Positions 60,662 through 64,000 of a stretch of 64,000 bases of DNA are shown piece by piece (position 1 is the first letter of the stretch; every line of letters starts with the position of its first letter). The stretch covers positions 33,285 to 97,284 of the forward strand of contig CAKTZA010000003.1 of the NCBI GenBank assembly GCA_934635045.1, written 5' to 3'. The DNA is from an uncultured Kiritimatiellota bacterium (GTDB taxonomy: Bacteria; Verrucomicrobiota; Kiritimatiellia; RFP12; UBA1067). The translations under genes and the position numbers were made by a program. The notes under the pieces were generated by a model. The model was not told the origin of the DNA and ran no database searches. It worked only from the letters and a program-made list of their open reading frames with translations.

Positions 60662-61495
60662 ATGAACATCACGATTGACATGATCAAGCAGCTCCGTGAG
60701 GCCACTGCGGCCGGCATGGGGGCGTGCAAGGAAGCGCTCAAGGCCACCGACGGCAACATGGACGAGGCGGTCAAGTACCTCCGCGAGAAGGGCCTCGCCG
60801 TCGCCGCCAAGCGCGTCGACAAGGAGTCGAAGCAGGGCATCGTCGCCCTCGCCGTCGCGGCGGACAAGAAGTCGATGGCGCTTGCGGAAGTGAACTGCGA
60901 GACCGACTTCGTCGCGAAGACGGAGGCGTTCGTCAAGTTCGTCGACGAGGCGGCGAAGGTCGCGCTCGACGGCAAGGACATCGAGGCGACGCTGAACGAC
61001 GACTACAAGATGCTCCTCACCAAGACGGGCGAGAACGTGAAGATCCGCCGCAGCGAGCGCTTCGTTCAGGACGGCGCGGGCTGCCTGTCGGGCTACATCC
61101 ACATGGGCGGCAAGATCGGCGTGCTCGTGGAGCTCGGCTGCGACAAGCCGTGCGAGAAGCTCGACGAGGCGGCGCACATGGTGTGCCTCCACATCGCGGC
61201 GAACGCGCCGAAGTACCTGAAGCCGGAGGACGTCCCGCAGGCCGAGATCGACGCGGAGCTGGAGATCAAGCTCAACGCGCTCAAGGAGCAGAAGGGCAAG
61301 CTTCCGCCGGAGCAGGCGCTCGTCGGCATCAAGAAGGGCATGGCCGCGAAGTTCTGCAGCCAGATCTGCCTCCTGAAGCAGGACTACGTCGCCGACGGCG
61401 AGATCACGGTCGAGAAGTACCTCGACAACGTGGCGAAGGAAGTCGGCGCGCCGGTCACGGTGAAGCGCTTCTGCCGCATGCAGCTCGGCGCGTAA
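60662..61495 (+). CDS. tsf: Elongation factor Ts
   Basis: The 277-residue protein begins at ATG 60662 with the EF-Ts UBA domain (IKQLREATAAGMGACKEALKATDGNMDEAVKYLREKG), followed by the nucleotide-exchange core with ALAEVNCETDFVAKTEAF and GYIHMGGKIGVLVELGCDK. It recycles EF-Tu by GDP exchange. Length is normal. An upstream in-frame ATG (60614) lies in the hairpin and is unlikely to be used. No clear ribosome site is seen. Confidence 0.97.
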   Translation: MNITIDMIKQLREATAAGMGACKEALKATDGNMDEAVKYLREKGLAVAAKRVDKESKQGIVALAVAADKKSMALAEVNCETDFVAKTEAFVKFVDEAAKVALDGKDIEATLNDDYKMLLTKTGENVKIRRSERFVQDGAGCLSGYIHMGGKIGVLVELGCDKPCEKLDEAAHMVCLHIAANAPKYLKPEDVPQAEIDAELEIKLNALKEQKGKLPPEQALVGIKKGMAAKFCSQICLLKQDYVADGEITVEKYLDNVAKEVGAPVTVKRFCRMQLGA

Positions 61496-61528
61496 GCGAC
61501 ACGGGCGGCCTTGGGGCCGCACACCACG

Positions 61529-61562
61529 AAAAGGACGCGACGGTTCCCGCCGCGTCCTTTTT
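61529..61562 (+). terminator. Intrinsic terminator after tsf
   Basis: AAAGGACGCG (61530-61539) and CGCGTCCTTT (61551-61560) form a perfect ten-base stem ending in a T run. The last T bases run straight into the dnaG promoter. Confidence 0.93.
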
Positions 61563-61564
61563 GG

Positions 61565-61570
61565 TATAAT
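61565..61570 (+). promoter_or_regulatory. -10 box of dnaG
   Basis: TATAAT starts three bases after the tsf terminator. The dnaG ATG follows after ten bases, so the leader would be only two to four bases. Confidence 0.7.
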
Positions 61571-61580
61571 ACGCGGCCAC

Positions 61581-63509
61581 ATGGCGAAGGGCATCACAGA
61601 ATCGACGGTCGAGGAGATCAAGGCGCGGATTGACCTTGCGGATCTCATCGCCTCGTACGGCATCGCCGTCAAGGTCGCGGGCGCGTCCAAGAAGGCGTGC
61701 TGTCCCTTCCACCACGAGAAGACGCCGAGCTTCCACATCAATGACTCGAAGGGCTACTACCACTGCTTCGGCTGCGGCGAGAGCGGGGACGCGATCAAAT
61801 TCGTCGAGAAGATGGACGGCCTTACGTTCGTCGAGGCGGTGAAGAAGCTCGCCGACCAGTGCGGCGTGAAGATCGAGGCGACGGAAGACCCGGCCGCCGG
61901 GCGGCGCAAGCGGCTCTACGCGCTCTTGGCGGAGCTGACGCAGTTCTACCATCGGTGCCTCCTTCAGACGAAGGAGGGCGCGGCGGCGCGCGCCTATCTG
62001 GCGGAACGCGACCTCGGCTCCGAAATCCAGGAGGCCTACCAGATCGGCTACGCGCCGAACGGCGTCGCGCACATCCTCACGTGGGCGCAAAAGTACAAGT
62101 ACACGCCGGAGGAACTGGAGGCGGCGGGCGTCATCAAGCGCGGGAACCGTCCCGGCGACCTCGGCTACCATCGCTTCGGCGGACGCCTCATGTTCGCGAT
62201 CCGCGACAAGCAGGGGCGCGTCGTCGGCTACTCCGGGCGGCAGCTCGTCGCGTCGAAGAACTCCGGCAAGTACGTGAACTCGCCGGAGACGCCCGTCTTC
62301 AGCAAGAAGCGCATCCTCTATGGCTTCGACAAGGCCATGCGCGCGATTGCGCAGGACAAGAAGAACCACGAGGTCATCGTCTGTGAGGGCCAGATTGACT
62401 GCATCCGCCTGCAGACGTGCGGCTTTCCGAACGCCGTCGCGGGGCAGGGCACGGCGTTCACCGAAGAGCACGTGGCGATGCTGCGCAAGGTCGCCGACCT
62501 TGTGACGCTCGTCTACGACGACGACGGCGCGGGACACGCGGCGACGATCAAGTCCGCGCGGCTCTGTCTCGCGGCGGAACTGCCTGTGCGCGTCGTCTCG
62601 TTGCCGGGCGGGGACGACCCCGACTCGTTCCTGCGGACGCATCCGGCGGACGACTTTCGACGGCTGCTCGACAACGCCGAGTCGATCATGTCCTTTCAGG
62701 TGCGGGTCGAGCGCGCGAAGGAGCGCGATCCCGGCTCGGTCGATGCCGTCGCGCGCATCACGCGGGAGATCCTGATGACGATTGCGGCGTGTCCGAACGA
62801 GGTGCTGAAAGCCGCGATGACGGGCGAGGCGGCAAAGCTCTTGGGGCTGCCGACGACGGCGCTCGCCGAAGAGCTTGGCAAGGTCAGGGCGGAGCCGAAG
62901 CGCGTGCCGCGCCCGGCGCCGGCCGATGACCGTACGGACGCAGATGATTTCGACGACGTGGCGGCAGAAGCGGCGGTGGATGCGGATGCCGAGGCGGCGG
63001 CGGACGGCGCGGCACTGCCGGGCGAGGATGCGTCGAAGGCTGTGCCGCCGCCTCCGCGCGAAATGGCGCTCGGTTCATTCCTGCTCGCACACGAGTACGA
63101 TCGGACGCTCGACGGTATGCTGGGCGAGTTCTTGCCGCCGTCCGTCTTCGCGCACGACTTCACGGCGCGGTTCGTCGAGACATGGCGGCAGGAATGCGCG
63201 AAAGGCGAAGACCTCTTCGCGGCGTTTGCGGACGCCCTGCCCGCGCGCGAACGCGCGTGGTTTGATGCGATGCTGCTTGCGTCCGACCGGTCTCAGGCGA
63301 GCGCGCTCTCGGCGACGGACATCCTGCAGGATTTCGTGCGTACGCTCTGGATCGAGGCGCTGAAGCGGCGGCGCGGCGCGCTGCCGGCCGTCGGCGACGC
63401 GGCGGCGGAAATGGAGCGCATGCGGCTGTCGCTGGACGTGCAGCGGCTCGCGTCCGTCCGTTGGCACACGGTCAAGGAGATCGTCCGGGATGCGGCTCAA
63501 GGTCGTTGA
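61581..63509 (+). CDS. dnaG: DNA primase
   Basis: The 642-residue protein has the CHC2 zinc-finger domain (CCPFHHEKTPSFHINDSKGYYHCFGCGESGD, about 40-70), the RNA polymerase domain (LGYHRFGGRLMFAIRDKQGRVVGYSGR) and the TOPRIM domain with EVIVCEGQIDCIRLQ and VYDDDGAGHAA. It then has a variable, Ala/Asp-rich linker (about 430-490) and a helical DnaB-binding C-terminus. It makes primers for replication. The TOPRIM motif reads EGQID where EGYMD is usual, but the acidic residues are kept. The extremely short leader suggests leaderless or near-leaderless translation. Confidence 0.96.
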   Translation: MAKGITESTVEEIKARIDLADLIASYGIAVKVAGASKKACCPFHHEKTPSFHINDSKGYYHCFGCGESGDAIKFVEKMDGLTFVEAVKKLADQCGVKIEATEDPAAGRRKRLYALLAELTQFYHRCLLQTKEGAAARAYLAERDLGSEIQEAYQIGYAPNGVAHILTWAQKYKYTPEELEAAGVIKRGNRPGDLGYHRFGGRLMFAIRDKQGRVVGYSGRQLVASKNSGKYVNSPETPVFSKKRILYGFDKAMRAIAQDKKNHEVIVCEGQIDCIRLQTCGFPNAVAGQGTAFTEEHVAMLRKVADLVTLVYDDDGAGHAATIKSARLCLAAELPVRVVSLPGGDDPDSFLRTHPADDFRRLLDNAESIMSFQVRVERAKERDPGSVDAVARITREILMTIAACPNEVLKAAMTGEAAKLLGLPTTALAEELGKVRAEPKRVPRPAPADDRTDADDFDDVAAEAAVDADAEAAADGAALPGEDASKAVPPPPREMALGSFLLAHEYDRTLDGMLGEFLPPSVFAHDFTARFVETWRQECAKGEDLFAAFADALPARERAWFDAMLLASDRSQASALSATDILQDFVRTLWIEALKRRRGALPAVGDAAAEMERMRLSLDVQRLASVRWHTVKEIVRDAAQGR

Positions 63510-63623
63510 CGTCTTGACGGACTCGAATGCTGGGCGGCCGGCCCCGACTTCTGGAAGGAAGACCTCGTGCGCTTCCCGGGCGGGTTCGACTTCCTCGTGA
63601 AGGAGGCGCGCGCGGCAAGCTGA
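63510..63623 (+). pseudogene. Possible C-terminal gene fragment
   Basis: One frame reads LDGLECWAAGPDFWKEDLV, then RFPGGFDFLVKEARAAS before a stop. The composition is protein-like and unlike the other two frames. There is no start codon with a ribosome site. I do not recognise the family. It may be the tail of a decayed gene, or chance. Confidence 0.25.
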
Positions 63624-63734
63624 ACGGCGTTTCCTCGAAGAGAGGCGATTCCTTCGTCCGCGCGGGGCTGACGCAGGAAGTTGTCCACGAGCCTGCACGA
63701 GACGGCTCGAACCGAAAGAACAAGCGTGCGTCTG

Positions 63735-63767
63735 GAAATTGCAAATCGCGACGATGAAATTTGCAAA
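63735..63767 (+). promoter_or_regulatory. Direct repeats upstream of the last promoter
   Basis: GAAATTGCAAA (63735-63745) and GAAATTTGCAAA (63756-63767) are near-identical and spaced 21 bases apart, two helical turns. They lie 30-60 bases upstream of a -10-like TAAACT (63800-63805), a position suited to an activator. Confidence 0.5.
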
Positions 63768-63799
63768 GGAATTTTTCGTCACGTGACGCTTCAAAATGG

Positions 63800-63859
63800 T
63801 AAACTACGCATGTAAATAAAAATGACGTGCTGCGGTCTCTGCCGCCTCGCGTGGCAGAG
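63800..63859 (+). promoter_or_regulatory. -10 box and leader hairpin of the last gene
   Basis: TAAACT (63800-63805) would start a leader of about 120 bases. The leader contains a hairpin CTCTGCC (63837-63843) / GGCAGAG (63853-63859). No -35 is clear. The rest of 63624-63931 shows no gene. Confidence 0.4.
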
Positions 63860-63931
63860 GTGAGGAACGCGCGGAATTGACAGGAGCAAAGCGCATGACA
63901 TGCGCCTGACAACCAGAGAAAGGAAGACTCC

Positions 63932-64000
63932 ATGGCAACAAGGACAACGAAACGAGAAAAGCTCCCGACGGCATCCCTCAGGGGGGGGGGGGGGGGGGGG
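63932..64000 (+). CDS. Start of an unidentified gene, cut by the window end
   Basis: An ATG with a strong ribosome site (GAAAGGAAG, 63918-63926) opens a frame MATRTTKREKLPTASLR, after which the sequence becomes a run of G. The visible part is too short and too basic to assign a family. Confidence 0.45.
   Translation, partial: MATRTTKREKLPTASLRGGGGGG
63981..64000. other. Terminal run of 20 G
   Basis: The last 20 bases are all G. Such runs at a contig end are typical of two-colour sequencing chemistry artefacts that were assembled. It is probably not genomic. Confidence 0.75.

Overview
This is a high-GC bacterial window, densely coding on the + strand, apart from one two-gene regulatory pair on the - strand at 42268-44974. 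The best lineage marker is a 51-residue basic protein at 37964-38119. It resembles the small basic protein conserved in the Verrucomicrobia/Chlamydiae (PVC) group. Several other traits fit the Kiritimatiellota side of that group: Gram-negative envelope genes (LptE-like, BamD-like), a V-type ATP synthase B subunit, formate-tetrahydrofolate ligase, a fused 2-hydroxyacyl-CoA dehydratase activase, and many large secreted glycosidases and autotransporter-like beta-strand proteins. The species-level placement is inference. The window ends in a 20-base G run that looks like a sequencing or assembly artefact.

Region by region. 1-10844 is a tightly packed carbohydrate/surface cluster: a repeat-built surface protein cut by the window edge, an SGNH esterase, a GH123/DUF6067-like protein, a secreted tyrosine phosphatase and a DUF5696-like glycosidase. 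10858-14130 is a reduced Tad/Flp set (CpaB, an FHA-CpaF fusion, TadB). 14154-17424 holds envelope assembly and TPR genes. 17442-36127 is mostly housekeeping: tRNA-Glu, dprA, valS, infA, yebC, pcnB, a YfgM-like gene, gatB, an acyl-CoA synthetase fusion, an activase-dehydratase fusion, mutS, V-ATPase B and fhs. 36152-38182 has recO, a parvulin lipoprotein and the small basic protein. 38212-45706 is an accessory zone with a LysR regulator, a flavodoxin, decayed genes (GxxExxY, cupin, hipBA) and repeat elements, interrupted by a nucleosidase, a reduced GH20-like protein and a two-component system. 45755-59209 is a second polysaccharide-degradation cluster with three very large secreted proteins. 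59406-63509 is rpsB-tsf and dnaG.

How the genes work together. The two carbohydrate clusters look like independent secreted sets for trimming complex glycans: hexosaminidase, polygalacturonase-like, oligouronide-lyase-like and esterase modules. Two of the transcription units in the second cluster share a nearly identical 56-bp promoter module (45755-45810 and 54890-54945). Where a -35 can be seen, promoters are usually TTG-type, 17-18 bases from a TATAAT or TATACT box. At five genes the -10 box lies only 6-8 bases before the start codon, which predicts leaderless mRNAs.

The most unusual signals concern short repeats. Elements built from 7-, 8- or 9-base units lie between genes as inverted pairs (GACAGGATT, ACGGAGNN and GGCCCRTC types). 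Other short repeats or palindromes sit in frame inside genes: three insertions in valS, one in the GH123-like gene and one in the cpaF linker. A roughly 245-base AT-rich patch in gatB is a separate sign of recombination.
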